From the NCBI GenBank assembly GCA_003353945.1, contig PIVM01000008.1, positions 1 through 64,000 on the forward strand: 64,000 nucleotides of DNA. Direction: 5' to 3'. Position 1 is the stretch's first letter. Each line of letters begins with the position of its first letter. A model generated the notes under the pieces. It ran no database searches and was not told the origin of the DNA. It was given only the letters and a program-made list of their open reading frames with translations. This document shows positions 26,168 through 33,930 of this stretch, one piece after another. Both the position numbers and the translations under genes were made by a program. Origin of the DNA: Gammaproteobacteria bacterium. Lineage in GTDB: Bacteria; Pseudomonadota; Gammaproteobacteria; Pseudomonadales; PIVM01.

Positions 26168-27067
26168 ATGACAAACCTGACTACTATTCCAAAATATGTT
26201 CCACCTAGAATTGAAAGTACCGATCAACAAATGATTCCAAAAATCATTTGGCAAACAATGAAGACCAATTGTATTCCCGTTAGCATGAAAGGGTTTTGCA
26301 TGTCGTGGATAGATAAAAATCCAGAGTATGAATATAGATTTTTCGATGACAATGACATGGTCAACTTCATTAGTGAAGAGTTTCCCGAGTACTTCGAGGG
26401 ATTTAAAAAGATTTTATACGGTGCATCCAAAGCAGATCTATGGAGATATCTAATTCTATATAAATACGGTGGTGTGTATGCCGATATTGACTGCAAGTGT
26501 AATAGGCCTCTTAAAGAGTGGGTAAATCCAGATGCTAAATACGTAACACAGCTAGGTACAAATAGGGATGTTTGCCAATGGCTGATCATCACAGTACCAA
26601 AGAATGAAGTATTGTTGAGAGCGGCTCAGAAGACTTTACTAAATTTGCAGAAAGGTACTTGTAGGGCAGAATACAAAGGTTTTTCGCTTCTGAATGATAA
26701 GCTGACTATAAATGAGGGGCCTGCAATAAAAGTGAATCACCAAGTAATGGGATTGGGCGGCCCTCCCATTTTACAGGAAGCGGCGGAGGAATGCTTATGC
26801 GATGATTCCTGCTCGCATATTTTCGAATTTACTCAAGTAGTTTGTACTTCTGGAAAAAAATCCTGCCAAATGAACGGTCACGTTACCCATGATTATGGAA
26901 ACACCAATTATCTTGAAGGACTAAAGCAGTTGGGAACACGACACTACAAACACCACTACAAAGAACATCCAATACTACTCAAATCACTAGCCAAAAAATG
27001 TCTTCATAAAATTACGGGGATTCATGTTTGGATTGCAAAAACTGCACGCTTTTTTAAACAAAAGTAA
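26168..27067 (+). CDS. Glycosyltransferase family 32-like (DXD sugar transferase)
   Basis: 299 aa. It has IPKIIWQTMKTN near the N-terminus and SKADLWRYLILYKYGGVYAD with the DXD at D106/D108, the signature of the Gly_transf_sug/GT32 group that uses nucleotide-sugars and a metal. The C-terminus is basic with a hydrophobic helix and may touch the membrane. The gene is visibly more AT-rich than its neighbours and ends near a gene remnant, suggesting acquisition by transfer. It is likely part of surface glycan synthesis with the acyltransferase nearby. Confidence 0.85.
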   Translation: MTNLTTIPKYVPPRIESTDQQMIPKIIWQTMKTNCIPVSMKGFCMSWIDKNPEYEYRFFDDNDMVNFISEEFPEYFEGFKKILYGASKADLWRYLILYKYGGVYADIDCKCNRPLKEWVNPDAKYVTQLGTNRDVCQWLIITVPKNEVLLRAAQKTLLNLQKGTCRAEYKGFSLLNDKLTINEGPAIKVNHQVMGLGGPPILQEAAEECLCDDSCSHIFEFTQVVCTSGKKSCQMNGHVTHDYGNTNYLEGLKQLGTRHYKHHYKEHPILLKSLAKKCLHKITGIHVWIAKTARFFKQK

Positions 27068-27230
27068 TCCAGATAGGCAAGGTAGACAATCTGTTCATTC
27101 TTGGCACAACAGAAGCTGTATGCGCCTCAGGTTGTTTAAAATTGGCCAGAAGCGAAGATTATTCAATATGACAAAATTTGATTATATAAAAATCAAATGA
27201 GAAGACATCGAAGAGATTCCACAAAAATGG

Positions 27231-27413
27231 GTGCCACTGACACGAAAAATAATCAAAGCTTACTCGCTACTTAACGTATGTATATATAAAGTTAGCAAGG
27301 GTCGTTTGATGAACAGCTTTTACGGTGACCACCCAATTTGTATCATTAGGATGACAGGATACAAATCGGGAAATCCACGTATTCCTTTGCAAACCCAGCA
27401 TATAGAACAATGA
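27231..27413 (+). pseudogene. Remnant of a deazaflavin-dependent nitroreductase-family gene
   Basis: The frame from GTG 27231 gives 60 residues: MPLTRKIIKAYSLLNVCIYK, then VSKGRLMNSFYG and MTGYKSGNPRIPL before a stop. This matches by eye the N-terminal half of the F420/deazaflavin-dependent nitroreductase (DDN-like) family, in which the basic-SG-PR-PL element is a hallmark. Family members are more than twice this length; the remainder is missing and the next gene converges 20 nt later. No ribosome site is clear. Probably a truncated, non-functional remnant. Confidence 0.5.
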
Positions 27414-27433
27414 GCAAATCTGAGCAATCAACG

Positions 27434-27988
27434 CTACGAAGAGCCAATACGAAAATAAATGGAAAACAACACCATAATTAACAGAACAGCGGGCATCAAT
27501 ATTTTATGGACAATTTCCCGACCAGTAAAAGCCAGCACTATCATTATCAGCACTAACAAGCCACCAAACAGGTTTGCCACGGATAAAAGCTGGCGATCCA
27601 ACATCATTGTCACCGAAATATTGAGCTCCACTATTACAAAAGCAGCAATACCAAAGATATAACGACGCATATCGTAATAATGTTTTTGTAATGACACCTT
27701 TACCATTGGAAAGGGGTACATAAAACGCGCGATTAAAAATGTCAGTATCGGTGTAAGAATAAAGAACAGCAGCTCAAACCCAGTCCAGGCGACCTGTTGC
27801 TTATATATCCAAACACCAAACCCCCAGTTCAAACAAGCCAACAACTGAGAAATTACAAACAAGGTATGCGGCCAATATAAGCTTACTCGTTTCATCCGCA
27901 GGGAATCGGCAAACCCCGTCAGCAGCTGCGCTATCGCCAGGCCAAGAATAATCGAGCTGGTGATCATAATATGTTCGAATATTGTCAT
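27434..27988 (-). CDS. Multi-pass inner-membrane protein, unknown
   Basis: 184 aa. It opens MTIFEHIMITSSIILGLAIA and has five hydrophobic segments, including LFVISQLLACLNWGFGVWIY, LLFFILTPILTFLIARFMY, FGIAAFVIVELNISVTMML and LFGGLLVLIMIVLAF. No enzyme or transporter motif was recognised; similar small integral-membrane proteins of unknown function are common in gammaproteobacteria. It lies 36 nt downstream of the 87-aa protein gene on the same strand. Confidence 0.72.
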   Translation of the reverse strand: MTIFEHIMITSSIILGLAIAQLLTGFADSLRMKRVSLYWPHTLFVISQLLACLNWGFGVWIYKQQVAWTGFELLFFILTPILTFLIARFMYPFPMVKVSLQKHYYDMRRYIFGIAAFVIVELNISVTMMLDRQLLSVANLFGGLLVLIMIVLAFTGREIVHKILMPAVLLIMVLFSIYFRIGSS

Positions 27989-28024
27989 GTTTCGTATCCG
28001 TAAGCTGGGCGGCGTACCACAAAC

Positions 28025-28288
28025 TCAATCTACTAGCAGTGGATGATTTTCCGGTAATTGCCGGGAAATCCACAAGGCCAGTTTGTGGCGCATATTCGGT
28101 TCCGATTCCTGCCCCTTGGCCAGCGGTTGTACCAGCTTGTCATGCACTAGCAAACGGTATATATATTCGACTTTTAATTTGCCGGAATCCGCCGTTTCAA
28201 TCTTTCCAACACCCCGCTTTTCGGCATAGACAGCGCCGACACGTAGCGCCTCCTTCACCAACGCCGCTTCGTTTTTTAGTTTTTTCAT
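28025..28288 (-). CDS. Small unknown protein, 87 aa
   Basis: Begins MKKLKNEAALVKEALRVGAV from the ATG at 28288, preceded by GGGGA; a TTG at 28324 would add a non-conserved leader. Charged and helical, no signal or membrane segment. Function not recognised. It is the first gene of a two-gene minus-strand unit with the membrane protein at 27434-27988. Confidence 0.6.
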   Translation of the reverse strand: MKKLKNEAALVKEALRVGAVYAEKRGVGKIETADSGKLKVEYIYRLLVHDKLVQPLAKGQESEPNMRHKLALWISRQLPENHPLLVD

Positions 28289-28333
28289 GCAGTCCCCAAA
28301 ACTTTTTGCCTTACTGGCAATCAACGTAAGAGA

Positions 28334-28361
28334 CTATTCTCTAAAGCCTGCCAGGGAATAG
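28334..28361. promoter_or_regulatory. Inverted repeat between divergent genes
   Basis: CTATTCTCT (28334-28342) pairs with AGGGAATAG (28353-28361) with a single G-T pair. It lies in the short divergent gap between the 87-aa protein gene and the beta-barrel gene. It could be an operator or a leader hairpin; no promoter boxes were assigned. Confidence 0.3.
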
Positions 28362-28435
28362 CCCATTATATTCGCCAATAAGGTTTGACTGGTTTAGAAT
28401 ATCCGTCAACTTTTTCAAATGCTAATAAAATAGAA

Positions 28436-29401
28436 ATGACACCCTATAATAAGAGCAAGAGCCTGATCGGCGCAATATGCCTGACTTTGTTTTGTCTGCC
28501 TGCGCTCGCTAATAGTGATACGCAACCGCCTTTTTCTTTTCTTCTGGATATCGGCGCGCACCAATTGAATGGGCATTATGACTGGACTGTTCTTGGCGAT
28601 CTTGAAGGAAGCGACGACAGTATCGTAAGCGCCAGACAAAAATATTCACAAATCAAGGCACAAGGCACTCATCTGCACACAGCTTTAGGCTTTGCAGTCT
28701 CACACAACGCGTCGATCCTGCTGGACCTTGAGGGTTTTGACAGCGACATCAGCAGTGGCGAATTCAGTGCGTCAAGCGCCATTACCACAGACGACGAGAC
28801 CACCGAAATCGTCAGTCAACGACAAGGCGATGCGGAGGATGACGACATCACTCTACATCAAGCTTCCTTCGTCTTTCGCTCCAGTATGGCTCAAGCACCT
28901 GAGCTTCTCTATAGCTGGCATTTGGGTTATTCAGATCATCAGCAATCCTTTGTGCTAAATAATGCCCTGCAGACTATGCCCCAAGATGCGGCCGGTCCGA
29001 TTGATAACTACGGTGCCACCTCTGAAATTCAATGGACTGGGTATTGGCTTGGCCTTGAGATGATGGAAACGCGGGGAGCACATACATTATCAATCCGCTA
29101 TCAACATTACGTTTCCGTTGATTTTGAGGCAGAAGGCGACTGGGAGCTAGCTAATTCACTACAACACCCCGTCAGTTTTGAGCAAACCGCAAAGGCCGAA
29201 GCTGGCACTCTGCGCCTTGAATATCGCTATGCGTTAAGCAATTATATTGAACTGGGCAGCAGCTATCACTGGAACCGGTTTATTGCCGAAGATGGCGACT
29301 ACACTCTGTTTAACACGGATGGCTCACAAAGCAAGACACCCCTAGATGAAGTCAATTGGAATTTTTACACCATCAGCATTGGCCTATCGATAAAACTCTG
29401 A
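28436..29401 (+). CDS. Outer-membrane beta-barrel protein, unknown
   Basis: 321 aa from the ATG at 28436; a TTG at 28385 in the same frame is less likely. A signal peptide (LIGAICLTLFCLPALANS) ends near residue 26. The rest alternates polar and hydrophobic residues in strand-like segments (AGTLRLEYRYALSNYIELGS, then SYHWNRFIAEDGDYTLF) and ends FYTISIGLSIKL, in the style of an outer-membrane barrel. No family was recognised. The start of the PhnA-like gene follows 17 nt after its stop. Confidence 0.7.
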   Translation: MTPYNKSKSLIGAICLTLFCLPALANSDTQPPFSFLLDIGAHQLNGHYDWTVLGDLEGSDDSIVSARQKYSQIKAQGTHLHTALGFAVSHNASILLDLEGFDSDISSGEFSASSAITTDDETTEIVSQRQGDAEDDDITLHQASFVFRSSMAQAPELLYSWHLGYSDHQQSFVLNNALQTMPQDAAGPIDNYGATSEIQWTGYWLGLEMMETRGAHTLSIRYQHYVSVDFEAEGDWELANSLQHPVSFEQTAKAEAGTLRLEYRYALSNYIELGSSYHWNRFIAEDGDYTLFNTDGSQSKTPLDEVNWNFYTISIGLSIKL

Positions 29402-29418
29402 GACAACAGGAAAGAGCG

Positions 29419-29814
29419 GTGGCAAAAGGTTTCGACAAACACCAGCAGCGACATTACATCTTATCCGAATTTGGAAAAGATCTGGCTCGCCGTTCAGGGT
29501 CACGATGTGAACTGTGCGAGACAGCCCACACGGCATTGCGCCCATATGAAGTTCCACCTATTCCCCACGAACCACATATCGATCAGTGTATTTTTATCTG
29601 TGACGACTGCCGCAAGCAAATAGATTCACCCAAACACCGCGACAATGATTACCTCCGCTGCCTAAATAGATCTGCCTGGAGTGAGATACCCGCTATTCAG
29701 GTGATGGCAATCTATTTGCTACAAAGCCTGTCAAAAGAAATTTGGGCAGAGGATCTGCTGGATCAACTCTATCTGACACCGGAAGTCGAGCAGTGGCTGG
29801 ACCAACTCAAATAG
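29419..29814 (+). CDS. PhnA-like zinc-ribbon protein
   Basis: 131 aa from the GTG at 29419, which has AGGA seven bases upstream; an ATG at 29356 lies inside the previous gene and adds an unrelated leader. A zinc ribbon is formed by C30/C33 (RCELC) and C61/C64 (CDDC), with the intervening PYEVPPIP typical of the PhnA zinc-ribbon domain. Despite the name, PhnA proteins are not established phosphonate enzymes. Helical C-terminal half. It converges with the PilZ gene 15 nt away. Confidence 0.75.
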   Translation: MAKGFDKHQQRHYILSEFGKDLARRSGSRCELCETAHTALRPYEVPPIPHEPHIDQCIFICDDCRKQIDSPKHRDNDYLRCLNRSAWSEIPAIQVMAIYLLQSLSKEIWAEDLLDQLYLTPEVEQWLDQLK

Positions 29815-29829
29815 ACGACTAAAGGGATG

Positions 29830-30558
29830 TTAAACCTGGCGCGTCCTGCGCTGAGAAGCCATGATATAACGACTCAACACACGCTGCTGCGACATATTTA
29901 GATCAATAAATTCACTGCCAATCGTTGTCACTGGCTCATTTTCACCCAACATCTGAACCCGACGCACACCTAATTGACAGTCCATATTCAAACCAACCAG
30001 ATCAATTCTGCTGTTAAAAGTCATACCGACGGGTGTCTCTTCAAGCGTATCGCCTTCAATCCGCAAACCCACGCCTGTTGTTGACAGATCATTGATGTTA
30101 GCCAGAAAACGTCGCGTATCATCAGGGCTGATGACCAAATGGCTACCCTGAGTCCCAGTATCAATCAGCAAACGATACGCTTCACGCCGCTGATGATTGC
30201 TGACCTCCTCAGGTAGACGCAAAGTGTAGATTTCCGAATTATCTTCTGCCTGTTTCGCAATCACATAGGTATTAAATTGAAAAGAACGCCCTTCCTCTGC
30301 TTTGACGAACACCGAAACCCGCTGTCCCGGAACCGCTGACATGTCCCGCGGAAACAACTCATCAATCAGCAGTTGACCATGTTGCGTATCAATATCCAAA
30401 ATCATGCTCTGAAAAAGTGCTTCTTCACCCTTGATCATGACATAGATAAACTGATGTTGCCGATAGGCTTGCCAGAGAGGCTGATGAGATTCTAAAACTT
30501 GCTGACGAATGTCGGCCGACGTTCTTTGTAGATTTTTTAAAAAAGACATAATTGCCAT
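29830..30558 (-). CDS. PilZ-domain cyclic di-GMP receptor, YcgR-like
   Basis: 242 aa. The N-terminal YcgR-like domain (about 20-115) is followed by a PilZ domain with both c-di-GMP motifs: RxxxR at 125-129 (QRREAYRL) and DxSxxG at 157-162 (NDLSTTGVGL). GAGGTG lies six bases before the ATG. YcgR-type proteins slow flagellar motors or alter surface behaviour when c-di-GMP is high. No flagellar gene is in the window; the c-di-GMP-binding-type MshE and the GGDEF-EAL protein are possible circuit partners, but that link is inference. Confidence 0.9.
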   Translation of the reverse strand: MAIMSFLKNLQRTSADIRQQVLESHQPLWQAYRQHQFIYVMIKGEEALFQSMILDIDTQHGQLLIDELFPRDMSAVPGQRVSVFVKAEEGRSFQFNTYVIAKQAEDNSEIYTLRLPEEVSNHQRREAYRLLIDTGTQGSHLVISPDDTRRFLANINDLSTTGVGLRIEGDTLEETPVGMTFNSRIDLVGLNMDCQLGVRRVQMLGENEPVTTIGSEFIDLNMSQQRVLSRYIMASQRRTRQV

Positions 30559-30830
30559 AAAAACACCTCTAACAACCCTTCACAATCCAATACTCAAGCC
30601 CTGCATGCTCCTATTATTTTCGATAAATTCCCACCGTCTGATAAATATAGGCCGAATGCAAGAAATCTTGAGCATATATTGCCATCACCCATATTCATTT
30701 GCAGCATATAGAGAAACCAAAAATATGCTGTTTTGAGATATGTTGCGAAAAATATGGGCTACCATATCACTTAACAGTAAAATGCTGCCTCCCCCATCAA
30801 CATAAGCCGTTAAACCCAGACACCTTTGTT

Positions 30831-32087
30831 GTGAGTAAACTGCAGACCCCAGCCCCTGCCACCCCCCCAGAGTCGCTGCTTATCCTGTTGATAGCAGCGG
30901 TCCAGTTTATCAATATTGTCGATTTCATGATGGTCATGCCCCTGGGGCCTGATTTCGCCCGCGACCTTGGCATCAGTACCGATCTTGTAGGCATGATTGG
31001 TGCCAGCTACACATATTCTGCCGCAATCAGCGCCATTATTGCCGCCCAACTGCTAGACCGCTTTGATCGGCGCAAGGTGCTTGTCTTCGCGCTACTGGGG
31101 CTAAGTATCAGTACCAGCAGTGCAGCACTGGCCGATTCCAGTGTGGAATTGATTGCCTCGCGACTGGCGGCCGGTTTTTTTGGAGGACCATCAACCTCAG
31201 TGGCCATGGCCATACTCATCGACCACATACCAGAAAACCGGCGCGGCAGAGCCATGGGCTTTGTTATGAGTGCTTTTTCGCTTGCCACTATCGCCGGTGT
31301 ACCCCTGGGTTTACACTTTTCACTTTGGCTTGGGTGGCAGGCGCCATTTTTACTGAACGGTGCCGGAGCCATCGCCGTGATGTGTTGTTGCCTGTGGCTA
31401 CTACCGCCACAAACTGCTCATTTACTAGACAAAACACCCCCCCTGCAACTGAAAACGCTGGCAAATAACCGCACTATGCAGCTTACGTTTCTAGTCACCG
31501 CTTGTGCAATGTTCAGTAGTTTTTTACTGATCCCTCATCTGTCGGCTTTTTTTCAGTTTAATCTTCAATTTCCCCGGCAAGATATTGCCGGCCTCTATAT
31601 GCTCGGCGGCGCGGTTAGCTTTTTCCTTTTACATATTACCGGGCGATTTATTGATCGCTACAGCCCAACACCGGCAGCCGCATTAGCTGCCATTATTGCC
31701 GTTATCATCCTGGGGGGGGGGTATATCGCTCAACTCAACTGGCCAGTATGGTTGTTATTTATTGGTCTGATGGGTTCCAATGCCATACGCAACATTTCTA
31801 TCCAAACCCTTGCTACCCAAGTACCGGCTGCATCGCAACGAGCCGGATTCCTTTCAGCACAATCAGCAGTACGTCATATTGCTTCTGGCACCGCCGCCGG
31901 ATTAGCAACCGCATTACTCAGTCAAGGCGTCGAGCACAACCTATTGAATATCGAACTTGTTGCAGGACTGGCCGCATTAACAGCACTGCCTATACCTTTT
32001 TTAGTTTATTTCCTTCACCAACGACTTCACTCTGGTGATAATTCAACCAAAGCCAGGGCAATTACACTCTCCAGCCCAGATTTATAA
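30831..32087 (+). CDS. MFS transporter (drug or metabolite efflux type)
   Basis: 418 aa from the GTG at 30831; the frame is open further upstream to 30699, but that stretch is cysteine-rich and does not look like MFS. About twelve hydrophobic helices; motif A-like ...DRFDRRKVLVFALLGL after helix 2 and the opening FINIVDFMMVMPLGPDFARD mark a DHA1-type major facilitator. Substrate unknown. A run of ten G residues (31712-31721) lies in frame within a helix (ILGGGYIAQ), a potential slippage site. No ribosome site is clear at the GTG. Confidence 0.83.
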   Translation: MSKLQTPAPATPPESLLILLIAAVQFINIVDFMMVMPLGPDFARDLGISTDLVGMIGASYTYSAAISAIIAAQLLDRFDRRKVLVFALLGLSISTSSAALADSSVELIASRLAAGFFGGPSTSVAMAILIDHIPENRRGRAMGFVMSAFSLATIAGVPLGLHFSLWLGWQAPFLLNGAGAIAVMCCCLWLLPPQTAHLLDKTPPLQLKTLANNRTMQLTFLVTACAMFSSFLLIPHLSAFFQFNLQFPRQDIAGLYMLGGAVSFFLLHITGRFIDRYSPTPAAALAAIIAVIILGGGYIAQLNWPVWLLFIGLMGSNAIRNISIQTLATQVPAASQRAGFLSAQSAVRHIASGTAAGLATALLSQGVEHNLLNIELVAGLAALTALPIPFLVYFLHQRLHSGDNSTKARAITLSSPDL

Positions 32088-32363
32088 CCTCAAAACGATT
32101 TAATTCCACCGTAATAAAAAGCGCTGTTGTGACAAATTGCTGACCGATTTAATAAAAATTTAATTGATCTATCTCGTTGCAGTGACAAAAACGGAAAACT
32201 GTTTGCACCAGGGAAGAGTAAAGGCTGATCGAGCAATGCTACTATAGTGCATCATATTTACATCTTTCAATATTCGACTCTACCTCTCATAATTTGGGCG
32301 GGGTTTTTCGGATATTTACTTGCACAGCAGTCTAATCAATAGGTAAATTTAAGGAACCTACAG

Positions 32364-33617
32364 ATGACCAAAAAACTGACCTCAACGACAATACTCACGC
32401 CACTGGCCCTTGCCTGTACTTTGGCAAGCACGCAAGCTATCGCGGACTCAGAAAGCATTACCGACGCATTTAAAAACGCAAAAGCCAATTTGGCTTTTCG
32501 TCTGCGCTATGAAGAAGTCAATGCTGATGAGCCCTCCGGTTCCGTTGCAAAAGACAAAGGGCACGCTGCCACTTTGAAAACACGTATGACTTTTAATACC
32601 GATACCTATAAGGGCGCCTCCTTTGGTCTGGAATTCGATGATGTCAGCGCCGTTGATAAAAACGACTACAATATTGACGATGGTAATGGTGAAGGACCTG
32701 TAATCAAAGACCCCGAATATACCGAAGTTAACCAGGCATTTATTGCCTATACCGGCCCTGCAGAAACGGCCTTTAAGTATGGTCGCCAACGGATTTTACT
32801 GGACAACCAGCGCTTCGTAGGCGGCGTGGGTTTTCGTCAAAACGAACAAACCTACGACGGATTCACTGTCACAAACAGCGCCATCCCCGATACCAAAGTC
32901 TTTGCCTCTTATATCTTTGCCATTCAACCTATCACCGGCGAAACCAAAGACATTCGTACAACAACCTTTTTGTTAAATGCAAAATATAGCGGTCTGCCAT
33001 TTGGCGCTTTTTCCGGCTACTACTATAAAATTGATCATAAAAACGACAGCTTTGCCGCCTCCAACAAAACGGTGGGTATACGTTTTAACGGAAAAACAGG
33101 TGACGATAATTTAAAATGGTTGTATGGATTGGAGATGGCCAAACAAACCGAAGTGGGCGATTTTGAATCCGGCTCCATCAACAGCTATGACGCCAATTAT
33201 CTATCCATCGAAGGTGGCGCTATTATATCGGGTATTACTGCCAAACTGGGTTACGAAACCCTGGGATCGGATGACGGCATTATTGCGTTTCAGACGCCAC
33301 TGGGAACCAAACATGCCTTTCAGGGCTGGGCAGATCAATTCTTAAAAACACCCAATGAGGGCATCAATGATCTGCAACTCACCGTTGCGGGCAAGGCCGC
33401 AGGCATCAAGCTGAAAGCGGTTTACCATAGCTACAGCTCCGATGAGGACAATGCCTCCGGTGATAACGATCTAGGCAGTGAAATCGATCTGATCGCAGCG
33501 AAAAAATTCGGCGCCTATGGACTTAGCCTGAAGTATGCGGCGTACAGCGAAGGTGATGAGACATTCGGGAAAAAAGATACGGATAAAGTCTGGCTGACAG
33601 CCACTGCGAAATTTTAA
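32364..33617 (+). CDS. Outer-membrane porin-like protein (alginate-export-like)
   Basis: 417 aa. AAGGAA precedes the ATG. Signal peptide (LACTLASTQAIA, cleavage near residue 27), then strand-rich sequence LAFRLRYEEVNADEP, LKTRMTFNTDTYKGASFGLE, AFKYGRQRILLDNQRFVGGV and a C-terminal KVWLTATAKF ending in Phe, typical of outer-membrane barrels. The GRQRI...FVG element resembles alginate-export/porin-like proteins. Probably a substrate-selective channel; substrate not known. A strong terminator follows. Confidence 0.8.
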   Translation: MTKKLTSTTILTPLALACTLASTQAIADSESITDAFKNAKANLAFRLRYEEVNADEPSGSVAKDKGHAATLKTRMTFNTDTYKGASFGLEFDDVSAVDKNDYNIDDGNGEGPVIKDPEYTEVNQAFIAYTGPAETAFKYGRQRILLDNQRFVGGVGFRQNEQTYDGFTVTNSAIPDTKVFASYIFAIQPITGETKDIRTTTFLLNAKYSGLPFGAFSGYYYKIDHKNDSFAASNKTVGIRFNGKTGDDNLKWLYGLEMAKQTEVGDFESGSINSYDANYLSIEGGAIISGITAKLGYETLGSDDGIIAFQTPLGTKHAFQGWADQFLKTPNEGINDLQLTVAGKAAGIKLKAVYHSYSSDEDNASGDNDLGSEIDLIAAKKFGAYGLSLKYAAYSEGDETFGKKDTDKVWLTATAKF

Positions 33618-33631
33618 TTCGACTCCCGTAC

Positions 33632-33670
33632 AGTACCGCTGCCTTGCAACGGAGACGGCGGTACTATTTT
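33632..33670 (+). terminator. Terminator after the porin gene
   Basis: AGTACCGC (33632-33639) pairs perfectly with GCGGTACT (33658-33665), with a partly structured loop and a following T-rich run (ATTTTCTCTT). It lies 15 nt after the porin stop codon. Confidence 0.7.
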
Positions 33671-33680
33671 CTCTTGATTT

Positions 33681-33748
33681 AGGGCTGCAGAAAAAAGAAT
33701 TATTCCAAGATTACAGAGAATTTTGGGATAGTTTTTTTCTGCGGCCCT
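33681..33748. repeat. MITE-like element with 16-bp terminal inverted repeats
   Basis: AGGGCTGCAGAAAAAA (33681-33696) and TTTTTTCTGCGGCCCT (33733-33748) are inverted repeats with one mismatch, flanked by TTA on each side (TTA...TTA is direct only in part). The interior has no coding capacity. The same end sequence recurs at 19346-19361 and 55586-55601. The size and ends fit a non-autonomous mobile element; in RNA it would also form a long hairpin that could stop transcription. Confidence 0.6.
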
Positions 33749-33930
33749 TATTGTTCCAGTGATTTAAGCCCAAATTGGCAACTCCTAAGCAATTTCACAC
33801 CCTGCCCCCCGCCAGTATGATAAAAATTGATCTATCCGCCATAGTTTTTACCCGCCCTAGCGCTCGAATTGTTCTATAATTAGATCCTGTTGTTAATCAC
33901 ACTTTCACGAAAGTCCAGCAAGAGAAACGG

